7,931 nt of DNA from positions 1 to 7,931 of the forward strand of contig DEYT01000138.1 of NCBI GenBank assembly GCA_002364975.1. The letters run 5' to 3'. The position numbers and the translations under genes are program-made. Positions 1-6,384 of the stretch are shown in pieces (the first letter of the stretch is position 1; each line of letters starts with the position of its first letter). The stretch is from Opitutia bacterium UBA3151 (GTDB lineage: Bacteria; Verrucomicrobiota; Verrucomicrobiia; Opitutales; Seribacteraceae). Under the pieces are notes generated by a model. It ran no database searches. It worked only from the letters and a program-made list of their open reading frames with translations, and was not told the DNA's origin.

Positions 1-1059
1 TTGGATGAAATGGAGGAATATGCCCTGATTAAGGATTTACGCCAGCGGGGTACCCGAGTGGTTCTGATCGAGCGTAAGGATCCCGCGATTATCTCTAAAC
101 TAATGGAATTTGGTCGTCCGCAGGTGGTATGGACCAATTACGCTTCGGCTGAAACTTATGAACAGGCGAGTTCGATTATGGCGGAGGGCGGTAATTTAAA
201 CAGTTATGCCGGAGCTGTAGATGCAGAGCTTACATTTTCCATGCCGATTACCAGAGCTCCAGAGTACAGCTCATTTGAAGATGAAGTGAATTCTCAAATG
301 AATGAAATGCATCATAACCTTTCCCCCAATGATCCCACCAGGCATCGGGGTTTGGCAAAAAAACCAAGGGTTGCTCTACTTGGATTCGAGTCGAATTCAG
401 AAAGAGAATCTGCCTACATTGAATCCCTTCCATCTGGAACACCGGTCCTTTTTTCTCTCAAGGGCGAGAGTCGGGAAAGTTTTAACTCCTGCACTCTGGA
501 AGAAGGTGGGTTTACGGATGTTTTTATTGCCGGTTCTGGAGAGGGAGCGAAAGCAGACTACGAGGCAATTGAAACCCTTCTGGCCCGATCTGCAGCAGTC
601 AATTTTATTGATGGAGAACTGGTTGCCAAGATTCGCTCAAAGAATGCCCATTATGTAACCCGTCATCAAATTTGTGGTAAGAATATTCCTTGGCACATGA
701 CCAACACCTCTGAGCCGCATGCCGATGATATGCTTGTTCAGGCGAGCAAGCCGGTTTCTTTTGACTGGATGGTCAAAGGGGTTTGTGGGCTACGAAATGT
801 TCCAAAGATGATGGATGAAGTCGAATCAGCACAACCTTTTGGTTCCTTTTACGCTTTTGCTGAACTGGAAGATTTGCCCTATGTCGAATGTAATGCGGAC
901 GCTTTTCGGCTCGCAGCAGAATCATGCAATGGAGTTTCCCGTCAGGCATTACTCGAGGGGGCGAATGCTTTGGACTCTACCGGAAATGTCTGGGCCCGAA
1001 GTGTAGAAGAAGCGATCTACCATGGCTATGGCTTACCTTACCCTTTAAACCTGTCTTAA
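1..1059 (+). CDS. Sugar-phosphate dehydrogenase, L-sorbose-1-phosphate reductase (SorE)-like, 5'-partial
   Basis: The reading frame is open to the left edge, so the TTG at base 1 is probably an internal Leu codon and 352 residues of a longer protein are visible. Residues 8-30 look like the helix and second strand of an NAD(P)-binding Rossmann fold (YALIKDLRQRG, then VVLIERKDP with an acidic residue). Residues 59-71 (SIMAEGGNLNSYAG) and 193-206 (LLARSAAVNFIDG) resemble the strand-turn after the last Rossmann helix of SorE-type medium-chain dehydrogenases. Residues 232-245 (HMTNTSEPHADDML) recall the GTSGGNTDDM motif I remember from Klebsiella SorE. The tail (VWARSVEEAIYHG, 330-342) also recalls its C-terminus. 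The neighbour 33 bp downstream is a SorD-type dehydrogenase, which acts on the product SorE would make; this supports the call. The N-terminal catalytic/zinc domain would lie outside the window. The protein seems to carry two Rossmann-like halves, which is unusual. The family call rests on remembered similarity, and the substrate is inferred. Confidence 0.5.
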   Translation: MDEMEEYALIKDLRQRGTRVVLIERKDPAIISKLMEFGRPQVVWTNYASAETYEQASSIMAEGGNLNSYAGAVDAELTFSMPITRAPEYSSFEDEVNSQMNEMHHNLSPNDPTRHRGLAKKPRVALLGFESNSERESAYIESLPSGTPVLFSLKGESRESFNSCTLEEGGFTDVFIAGSGEGAKADYEAIETLLARSAAVNFIDGELVAKIRSKNAHYVTRHQICGKNIPWHMTNTSEPHADDMLVQASKPVSFDWMVKGVCGLRNVPKMMDEVESAQPFGSFYAFAELEDLPYVECNADAFRLAAESCNGVSRQALLEGANALDSTGNVWARSVEEAIYHGYGLPYPLNLS

Positions 1060-1092
1060 AATAGAAATACCAGAAAAAATAAAGAAGACGCG

Positions 1093-1914
1093 ATGAGTTG
1101 GACGAATTTAGAAGATAAAGTAGTGATCATAACAGGTGGAGCGGCAGGGATCGGATTGGAGGTAGCCAAGGGCTTTGTAGAAGTCGGAGCCAAAGTCATG
1201 ATCGCCGACTTTGCTGAAGATACTGGCAAGGAAGCAGTCGAAGAAGCAGGTGCTCAAGGCAGTGGGGAAGCGACTTTTGTAAAATGTGATGTCACTAAAA
1301 AGTCAGAGGTTGAATCCGTGGTTGAGCATGCGGTTGAGAAGTGGGGCTCGGTCGATGTCTTGGTCAATAATGCTGGAATTAATATCCCCCGTCTTCTGGT
1401 CGATCCAACAGGGAAGGAAGAGTTAACGGAAGAGGTTTGGGATAAGGTCTTTGCGGTCAATGTAAAGGGACAGTTTCTTTTTGCCCAAGCCGCAGCCCGT
1501 CAAATGTTGGCCAGTGGAACCGGAGGCGTTTTGATTAATATGTCTTCGGAGTCTGGTATGGAAGGGAGTGAAGGGCAGAGCGTCTACGCTGCCACCAAAG
1601 CGGCCAATCATAATTTAACCCGTTCATGGGCCAAGGAATTAGGTAAGTCAGGTGTGAGGGTGATAGGGGTCGCTCCTGGGATTATGGAAACTACGGGAAT
1701 GCGAAGTTTGGCTTATGAAGAATCTTTGGCCTACACTCGTGGAATTACCGTAGAAGAGCTAAGAAACAAGTATGGATCCGTTTCTTCCATACCTTTAGGT
1801 CGTAGTGGAAAGCTTTCCGAAGTTTCGGACTTAGTGGTCTACCTAGCTTCGGAACGGGCTTCCTATTTACACGGAACCACAGTTAATATTTCCGGTGGTA
1901 AATCCCGAGGCTAA
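1093..1914 (+). CDS. sorD: Sorbitol-6-phosphate 2-dehydrogenase, SDR family (SorD type)
   Basis: A 273-residue classical short-chain dehydrogenase, expected to be cytosolic and to interconvert D-sorbitol-6-phosphate and D-fructose-6-phosphate with NAD(H). The cofactor motif TGGAAGIG is at residues 14-21. D39 at the end of the second strand favours NAD over NADP. NNAG is at 92-95, with a catalytic tetrad of N123, S152, Y165 and K169 (YAATK). The subgroup is set by long stretches typical of Klebsiella/Firmicutes SorD: GINIPRLLVDP (95-105), SSESGMEGSEGQS (151-163), RSWAKELGK (177-185), AYTRGITVEELR (213-224), IPLGRSGKLSEV (233-244) and the terminal GGKSRG. Length fits the family (about 267). It starts at ATG 33 bp after the SorE-like gene, probably in the same operon. 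Only a weak AAGAAG precedes the start. The SDR fold is certain. The exact polyol-phosphate substrate is inferred from the subgroup and from the neighbour. Confidence 0.85.
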   Translation: MSWTNLEDKVVIITGGAAGIGLEVAKGFVEVGAKVMIADFAEDTGKEAVEEAGAQGSGEATFVKCDVTKKSEVESVVEHAVEKWGSVDVLVNNAGINIPRLLVDPTGKEELTEEVWDKVFAVNVKGQFLFAQAAARQMLASGTGGVLINMSSESGMEGSEGQSVYAATKAANHNLTRSWAKELGKSGVRVIGVAPGIMETTGMRSLAYEESLAYTRGITVEELRNKYGSVSSIPLGRSGKLSEVSDLVVYLASERASYLHGTTVNISGGKSRG

Positions 1915-2071
1915 ACTCTTCAACTCTCAGGGTTCCCAAGTGGTTACTTCTTTTACAAGGAGTAGGTTGGGGTAAACTCTAAAATTTCCGGTTATTAATT
2001 ACAGGGGGAATTCCACATAATATAGCCATCATTCTATTCATTTAAAAGATCAGGAAGTTAAGGAAGAGAAT
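1915..2071. other. Intergenic stretch downstream of sorD, no gene seen
   Basis: This is the left part of the 340-bp gap between the converging sorD and deacetylase genes. I see no credible coding frame, RNA gene or repeat here. No plus-strand intrinsic terminator for the sorD operon is apparent: the strong hairpin further right has its T-tract on the minus strand only. The sorD transcript may therefore end by another mechanism, or may run into the hairpin region. Confidence 0.5.
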
Positions 2072-2131
2072 AAAAAAAAGCACCGCCGAAGCGGTGCTTA
2101 TCAAAAGATTTCGGGACTGTTTAGTCCGCAT
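2042..2131 (-). CDS. Possible 29-residue hydrophobic peptide (doubtful)
   Basis: An ATG at 2131 on the minus strand opens a 29-codon frame that ends in TAA at 2044-2042. The product would have a basic start (MRTKQSRN) and a hydrophobic, Phe/Leu-rich second half like a single membrane helix. A purine-rich AAAGGG lies about five bases upstream of AGGA-ATG. The frame runs through the terminator hairpin and its T-tract, however, and much of the Phe content comes from those T runs. Chance is therefore the simpler reading. It is listed only because it sits inside the candidate short transcript. Confidence 0.12.
   Translation of the reverse strand: MRTKQSRNLLISTASAVLFFILFLNFLIF
2072..2099 (-). terminator. 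Strong intrinsic terminator with UUCG tetraloop
   Basis: On the minus strand the sequence reads AAGCACCGC-TTCG-GCGGTGCTT. This is a perfect 9-bp stem (2078-2099) closed by the extra-stable C(UUCG)G tetraloop. The T-tract at 2072-2079 is eight bases and overlaps the stem foot. The same hairpin read on the plus strand is followed by ATCAAAAG and not by a T-tract, so it works in the minus direction. It could end the carA-deacetylase transcript, whose last stop codon lies about 155 bp upstream. It could equally end a separate short RNA started by the candidate promoter at 2205-2233. Confidence 0.9.
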
Positions 2132-2198
2132 TCCTTCCCTTTACGGGTAGTGTTTAATTATTTTGACGAAGGCGCAGATCATATCCGTTTTTTCTTTA
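2072..2198 (-). ncRNA. Candidate small RNA between a predicted promoter and terminator
   Basis: A transcript from about base 2198 to the T-tract at 2072 would be roughly 125 nt. It would carry an A-rich 5' end, a small internal hairpin GGACT-AAAC-AGTCC (2114-2127 on the plus strand) and the UUCG terminator stem. I do not recognise it as 6S, 4.5S, tmRNA or a riboswitch. The alternative is that it is simply the 3' untranslated region of the deacetylase operon. The call rests only on the promoter-terminator spacing and the absence of a better explanation for this interval. Confidence 0.3.
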
Positions 2199-2204
2199 TA
2201 TCTT

Positions 2205-2255
2205 AGAATAGTCCTACTTTCTCATTTTGTCTAAAAATTATAAAAAAATTTTTTT
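2205..2255 (-). promoter_or_regulatory. Candidate sigma70-type promoter with A/T UP-like element
   Basis: On the minus strand there is TAGACA (2233-2228; five of six matches to TTGACA), then 17 bp, then TATTCT (2210-2205; four of six matches to TATAAT). The start would fall near 2198. Directly upstream, A7T7 (2255-2242) followed by TATAATTTT resembles an UP element and overlaps the end of the deacetylase stop codon. No annotated gene lies between this promoter and the terminator at 2072. AT-rich intergenic DNA yields such matches by chance, so confidence is moderate to low. Confidence 0.4.
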
Positions 2256-3205
2256 CAAAAGGAGGAGAGTGCTTTAAAATGGGCGTTTGCTGCCTTGGCC
2301 AACCCGCCAAAATCATAGCCTCCTTCCAGAATTGAAATCACTTTTCCTTCGCAGAACTCACCGGCGAGATCACAAATGATTTCGGTCAAATTTGAAAAGT
2401 CCTGATCTTCCAAAGTGAATTGTCCGAGTGGGTCGCCCCGCCGGGAATCAAATCCAGCCGAGATGAGGATTAATTCAGGGCGAAATTTATTCATTCTTTT
2501 TGGTAATTCATTCCCAAAAGCATCTTCGACAATTTCCTTTCTTCCACTACCTGCAGGCAAAGGGAAATTGAGGGTGCTTCCCAATCCCTTTCCGGTCCCG
2601 GTTTCTTCGCTTGCACCCGTACCTGGATACCAGGGTGATTGGTGGGAGCTCATAAAGAAGACGGTTTCGTCCTCGTAAAAAATATCCTGGGTACCATTGC
2701 CATGGTGTACATCCCAGTCGACGATTAAAACTTTGCCCACGCCATATTTTTTTTGGGCAAAGCGTGCAGCAATTGCTACATGATTAAAGATGCAAAAACC
2801 CATTCCTTTTGTTGGTGTTGCATGATGCCCCGGAGGGCGAGAGGCACAGAAAGCACGAGTAAACTTACCAGAAAAGAGCTCCTTGACTGCCAGGCATGCG
2901 GAACCAGAAGCTCGCATGGCAACCGGCCAAGAATCTTTAGAGACCGAGGTATCTCCAGTGGTCAAAGTTTTTAATCCTTCCTCAATGTCCCGCTTTACTT
3001 GGGTTATGTATTTAGGATCGTGAGCCAAGCGGAGATGTATTTCTTCAATCGGTTCTGGTTGCAGAACCGAGCTTGATTGGATCAGGTTTTCCTGGAGTAA
3101 AGCTTTGTAAACATGAGTGGCCCGCATTGGACTTTCGGGGTGTCCTAGACCGGTATCGTGCTTTTCGTAATAGTTGTCATAAATCAGCCCGCATTTTTGA
3201 CCCAT
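2255..3205 (-). CDS. Histone deacetylase-family (HDAC/AcuC/APAH-like) zinc deacetylase
   Basis: A 316-residue arginase-deacetylase-fold enzyme expected to remove acetyl groups from lysine or polyamine amines in the cytosol. No signal peptide is seen. HPESPMR at 22-28 is the family start. RPPGHHA (123-129) holds the charge-relay pair H127/H128. VDWDVHHGNGTQ (162-173) gives zinc ligands D165 and H167. SAGFD (249-253) gives the third ligand D253. EGGY (294-297) supplies the transition-state Tyr Y297. All key residues are present, so an active enzyme is expected. The DWDVHHGNGTQ and RPPGHHA forms point to the class II-like bacterial group and away from class I. The gene starts 13 bp after the carA stop with no Shine-Dalgarno sequence (the upstream bases are pyrimidine-rich), so translation may depend on carA. 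The substrate cannot be told from sequence: acetyl-lysine proteins, acetylpolyamines or another acyl amine are all possible. Confidence 0.93.
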   Translation of the reverse strand: MGQKCGLIYDNYYEKHDTGLGHPESPMRATHVYKALLQENLIQSSSVLQPEPIEEIHLRLAHDPKYITQVKRDIEEGLKTLTTGDTSVSKDSWPVAMRASGSACLAVKELFSGKFTRAFCASRPPGHHATPTKGMGFCIFNHVAIAARFAQKKYGVGKVLIVDWDVHHGNGTQDIFYEDETVFFMSSHQSPWYPGTGASEETGTGKGLGSTLNFPLPAGSGRKEIVEDAFGNELPKRMNKFRPELILISAGFDSRRGDPLGQFTLEDQDFSNLTEIICDLAGEFCEGKVISILEGGYDFGGLAKAANAHFKALSSF

Positions 3206-3218
3206 AACAGAGGATGGG

Positions 3219-4403
3219 CTATGCCGTGGCCTTCTGCTTTTTTTCTTCGCCTACTAACTGATGAAAAGCGGCAAATAAATGAGCAGCATCATTGGGCCCA
3301 GGGGCCGCTTCGGGATGGTATTGAACTGAAAAAACAGGAAGGTTTTTCAAGCGCATTCCAGAGACAGTCTGGTCATTTAGATTAAATTCAGTCACAATCG
3401 CACCCATTGCTTCCAACTTTTTCTGGTCGGAAGCGAAACCATGATTTTGAGAAGTAATGGCAACCCGTCCGGTTTCGATATTTTGAACAGGTTGATTACC
3501 TCCACGATGTCCGAATTTTAATTTATAGGTTCCGGCTCCGATCGCGTGGGTCAGGATTTGATGACCTAAACAGATCCCGAATATTGGGAAGTCTGGTAAA
3601 AGAGATTGCACCGTTTTATGGGCATAATCCAATGCGGAAGGGTCTCCCGGACCATTGGATAAGAAAATGCCATCCGGATTATGAGAGCGGGCCTCTTCCC
3701 CAGTTGCATCCGCGGGTAATACGATCACTTCAAACCCATGATTCTTGAGGTTTTTGTAAATCGCCCGTTTTGCACCAAAGTCAAAGGCAACCAATTTATG
3801 AATTTCATTCGAGTGGTAGTATTCTTTCGCCAAATCAGTGCCTTCAACCGTAAAGGTTTTACTCTTTTCTCCATTTGGATCCCAGGTGAAGGATGCAGCA
3901 CAAGTGACTTCCTTTACGAAATCTTGACCTTCGATACCAGTCCATTGCTTGGCCCTTTCCATTGCTTGCTCATCGCTTATTCCTTCGGTGGACAAGCAAG
4001 CCTTGAGAGCACCATGAACTCGAATCCTTTTGGTGATCGCTCGGGTATCTACCCCTTCAATCCCGGGGATAGAATGCTTTTTTAGGTATTCATCTAAGGA
4101 TTCATTGGCTCTCCAATTACTAACCACTGGGCTCAGTTCCCGAACCACGAAACCGGCAACCTTTGGTCCATCGGATTCTTCATCTTCAGGATTGATTCCG
4201 TAATTCCCGATTTGAGGGGCGGTCATGGTGACGATTTGTCCAAAATAGGAAGGGTCGGTGAGGGTTTCCTGGTACCCAGTCATTCCGGTGTTGAAGACCG
4301 CTTCTCCAACCACGGTAGCGGAGGCTCCAAAAGAAAACCCTCGGAAGATACTTCCGTCTTCTAAGGCCAATACGGCATTTCTAATCTTGACTGAATTACT
4401 CAT
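3219..4403 (-). CDS. carA: Carbamoyl-phosphate synthase small (glutamine amidotransferase) subunit
   Basis: A 394-residue CarA that hydrolyses glutamine and channels ammonia to CarB to make carbamoyl phosphate for pyrimidine and arginine synthesis. The N-terminal CPSase-small domain covers about residues 5-140: ALEDGSIFRG at 13-22, NTGMTGYQETLTDPSY at 38-53, and GVDTRAITKRIR at 117-128. The class I glutaminase domain follows from about 203. SNGPGDP (249-255) forms the oxyanion-side loop, GICLGHQ (276-282) carries the nucleophile C278, and QYHPEA (361-366) carries H363 and E365. GHRGGNQPV (298-306) is also standard. The length slightly exceeds E. coli CarA (382) because of a Lys-rich tail, EEKKQKATA. 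The ATG at 4403 has no Shine-Dalgarno sequence. carB is not next to it; a deacetylase-family gene follows 13 bp later, and pckG diverges 143 bp upstream. Identity is secure. Confidence 0.97.
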   Translation of the reverse strand: MSNSVKIRNAVLALEDGSIFRGFSFGASATVVGEAVFNTGMTGYQETLTDPSYFGQIVTMTAPQIGNYGINPEDEESDGPKVAGFVVRELSPVVSNWRANESLDEYLKKHSIPGIEGVDTRAITKRIRVHGALKACLSTEGISDEQAMERAKQWTGIEGQDFVKEVTCAASFTWDPNGEKSKTFTVEGTDLAKEYYHSNEIHKLVAFDFGAKRAIYKNLKNHGFEVIVLPADATGEEARSHNPDGIFLSNGPGDPSALDYAHKTVQSLLPDFPIFGICLGHQILTHAIGAGTYKLKFGHRGGNQPVQNIETGRVAITSQNHGFASDQKKLEAMGAIVTEFNLNDQTVSGMRLKNLPVFSVQYHPEAAPGPNDAAHLFAAFHQLVGEEKKQKATA

Positions 4404-4546
4404 AAATTGAAGGTGCTTTTATGAGGTAATACTTCATCGATGGATTGGCAAACCCGATTTGGATGGAAGCTATATTATTTTAAAAATGAATCAAAATTTG
4501 AGGAAAGTTTGACTATTTCAGTTCGGATCACTACCGCATAAATTCT
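4404..4546. promoter_or_regulatory. Divergent carA/pckG promoter region
   Basis: This 143-bp spacer must contain the start signals of both carA (minus) and pckG (plus) unless they lie within neighbouring genes. On the plus strand, TTGGCA and TATATT occur near 4444-4476 but with a 20-bp spacer, which is long for sigma70. A TTGACT occurs near 4509 without a good -10 partner. No crisp minus-strand pair was found either. A nine-codon ATG-to-TGA frame at 4486-4512 looks accidental. Both genes begin without a Shine-Dalgarno sequence. Confidence 0.45.
4421..4437. promoter_or_regulatory. 17-bp imperfect palindrome, candidate operator
   Basis: ATGAGGTA-A-TACTTCAT is two 8-bp arms around one central base with a single mismatched pair. 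It lies 17 bp upstream of the carA ATG, a position suited to a repressor site or to a 5'-leader element of carA. I do not recognise it as the site of a named regulator. A 17-bp palindrome with one mismatch in a short spacer is suggestive but not decisive. Confidence 0.3.
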
Positions 4547-6361
4547 ATGGAAAAAACAACAGCGCGCTATGATCGAAGTAAGACCAAGAATGCACCCTTG
4601 TTGAAGTGGCTGGATAAGATGGTCGAGATGTGCGACCCCTCGGATGTTCACTGGTGTGATGGTTCCGATCAGGAATGGGATGATCTTTGTAAGAAGATGA
4701 TAGATCAAGGTGCAATGATTGCCTTGAATCATGAAAAGCGACCCAACAGTTATCTGGTACGATCGGACCCAAGAGATGTGGCTAGGGTGGAAAGTCGAAC
4801 TTTTATCTGTAGCTACGGAAAAGATGATGCCGGTCCCACCAATAATTGGGAAGAGCCTAGAAAAATGCGGGCACGGCTGAAGAAATTGTTCCGTGGATCT
4901 ATGGAAGGCAGGACGATGTACATCATTCCTTTTTGTATGGGACCTCTTGGTTCTCCTATTTCACAATTTGGAGTTCAGGTAACCGATTCACCTTACGCGG
5001 TCCTCAATATGAAAATTATGACGAGAATGGGACAGCAAGTATTGGACCATATGGGGGAACGTGATTTCTTTGTACCTTGTCTTCATTCCATAGGCTTTCC
5101 TCTAAAGGACGGTAGAGAGGATATAGCCTGGCCTTGCGATCCTGAAAATACCTACATTGTTCATTTCCCAGAGCAGCGGACCATAGTTTCTTATGGTAGT
5201 GGTTATGGTGGAAATGCTCTCCTTGGTAAGAAATGCCTAGCTCTTCGTATTGCTTCTTGTATGGCCCGGGATAATGAATGGATGGCCGAACATATGTTAA
5301 TTCTTGGTCTGGAAGACCCGGAAGGTGAAAAAACTTATGTGGCTGGTGCATTCCCGAGCGCTTGTGGAAAGACCAATATGGCCATGCTGATTCCACCGGA
5401 TTCGATGAAGGGCTGGAAAGTTTCAACCGTTGGAGATGATATCGCATGGCTGAAGCCCGATGAAGAAGGAATGCTACGGGCGATCAATCCCGAGGCCGGT
5501 TTTTTTGGGGTTGCTCCAGGGACATCCTGGGAAACCAACCCAAATGCAATGGAGTCGATGAAGGAAAATAGTCTATTTACGAATGTCGCCCTTACCGAAG
5601 ACGGGGATGTGTGGTGGGAAGGATTGACCGAAGAACCTCCAGCCAAGCTAACTGATTGGAGAGGGGAAGCATGGACTGCTAACAGTGATCGACCAGCGTC
5701 TCATCCTAATGCTCGTTTCACTTCCCCAGCATCTCAGTGCCCTACGATTGATCCAGACTGGGAAAATCCACAAGGCGTACCGATTTCAGCCTTCATTTTT
5801 GGTGGACGGAGGATGTCGGATATTCCTCTTGTTTATCAGTCCTTTAATTGGAATCATGGTGTTTATCTAGGGGCAACCTTGGCTTCCGAAACCACTGCAG
5901 CGGCGGAAGGTGCTTTGGGTAATTTAAGAAGGGACCCCATGGCGATGATTCCCTTTTGTGGTTACAACATGGGTGATTACTTTAGGCATTGGATAAAAAT
6001 GGGGAAGATCTTGAAGGAGAAACCGAGAATTTTTCATGTTAACTGGTTTCGAAAAGATCAAGGTGGAAAATTTTTATGGCCTGGATTTAGGGATAATATG
6101 AGAGTCTTGAGATGGATCGTAGAGAGATCGAACGGTAGGGGGAAAGCTCATGAGGGGCCCTTGGGTTGGTCCCCGGAAAGAGATGATCTCGACTGGTCGG
6201 GGATGGAATTTGATCAAGATCAATGGAATGAATTAATGTTCATTGACCCTAAGAGTTTACGGATGCAGACCTTGAGGCATGAAGAACTGTTTCTGCAATT
6301 ATCTGAGTTCTTGCCTAAAGAAATGCTTTTTGAACGGGAGCTTTTGGTTTCGAGGCTGTAA
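4547..6361 (+). CDS. pckG: Phosphoenolpyruvate carboxykinase (GTP)
   Basis: A 604-residue cytosolic enzyme converting oxaloacetate and GTP to PEP, CO2 and GDP: the entry step of gluconeogenesis, or the reverse in anaplerosis. The GTP-family signature FPSACGKTNMAM (269-280) is the P-loop, with the reactive cysteine C273 and K275/T276. VGDDIAW (295-301) is the kinase-2 motif supplying metal ligand D298. GSGYGGNALLGKK (217-229) brings K229, and AEHM (247-250) brings H249. ESRT (82-85) holds the substrate Arg R84. NARFTSP (388-394) carries R390. SETTAAAE (447-454) is the mobile omega-lid region. NWFRKDQGGKFLWPGFRDN (499-517) is the guanine-binding region. Length matches the usual 600-620 residues and no key residue is missing. 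The ATG at 4547 agrees with family N-termini but has no Shine-Dalgarno sequence. It is transcribed alone, away from carA, and converges on ctaG with only 23 bp between stop codons. Confidence 0.98.
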   Translation: MEKTTARYDRSKTKNAPLLKWLDKMVEMCDPSDVHWCDGSDQEWDDLCKKMIDQGAMIALNHEKRPNSYLVRSDPRDVARVESRTFICSYGKDDAGPTNNWEEPRKMRARLKKLFRGSMEGRTMYIIPFCMGPLGSPISQFGVQVTDSPYAVLNMKIMTRMGQQVLDHMGERDFFVPCLHSIGFPLKDGREDIAWPCDPENTYIVHFPEQRTIVSYGSGYGGNALLGKKCLALRIASCMARDNEWMAEHMLILGLEDPEGEKTYVAGAFPSACGKTNMAMLIPPDSMKGWKVSTVGDDIAWLKPDEEGMLRAINPEAGFFGVAPGTSWETNPNAMESMKENSLFTNVALTEDGDVWWEGLTEEPPAKLTDWRGEAWTANSDRPASHPNARFTSPASQCPTIDPDWENPQGVPISAFIFGGRRMSDIPLVYQSFNWNHGVYLGATLASETTAAAEGALGNLRRDPMAMIPFCGYNMGDYFRHWIKMGKILKEKPRIFHVNWFRKDQGGKFLWPGFRDNMRVLRWIVERSNGRGKAHEGPLGWSPERDDLDWSGMEFDQDQWNELMFIDPKSLRMQTLRHEELFLQLSEFLPKEMLFERELLVSRL

Positions 6362-6384
6362 AAAGCCTAGGCTACGAACGCCAT

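Noticed and set aside
1..12. TTG at base 1 or ATG at base 10 as the true start of the SorE-like gene
   Set aside because: The frame is open to the edge and begins in what looks like the first Rossmann helix, so the start and the preceding glycine-rich loop must be upstream of the window.
302..658. 118-residue plus-strand frame overlapping the SorE-like gene
   Set aside because: It is out of phase with the frame that shows dehydrogenase-like motifs and has no independent start signal or domain.
2078..2099. Hairpin as a bidirectional terminator also serving sorD
   Set aside because: Only the minus strand has a T-tract after the stem; the plus-strand continuation is ATCAAAAG.
2242..2255. A7T7 tract as a stand-alone terminator or origin element
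   Set aside because: There is no GC stem beside it and no repeated boxes; it is better read as an A/T-tract next to the candidate promoter.
3738..4085. 115-residue plus-strand frame opposite carA
   Set aside because: carA is unambiguous here on the minus strand; the opposite frame shows no family features.
4486..4512. Nine-codon ATG-to-TGA frame upstream of pckG as a leader peptide
   Set aside because: There are no repeated regulatory codons, no alternative hairpins followed by a T-tract, and no ribosome-binding site, so attenuation is not supported.
5016..5447. 143-residue antisense frame on the minus strand inside pckG
   Set aside because: It lies wholly opposite conserved PEPCK motifs, shows no recognisable domain and has low-complexity, His/Pro-rich composition typical of a shadow frame.
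6364..6373. Perfect 10-bp palindrome AGCCTAGGCT just after the pckG stop
   Set aside because: There is no loop for a hairpin and no T-tract on either side, so it is not a terminator; a single 10-bp palindrome is weak evidence for a protein site.
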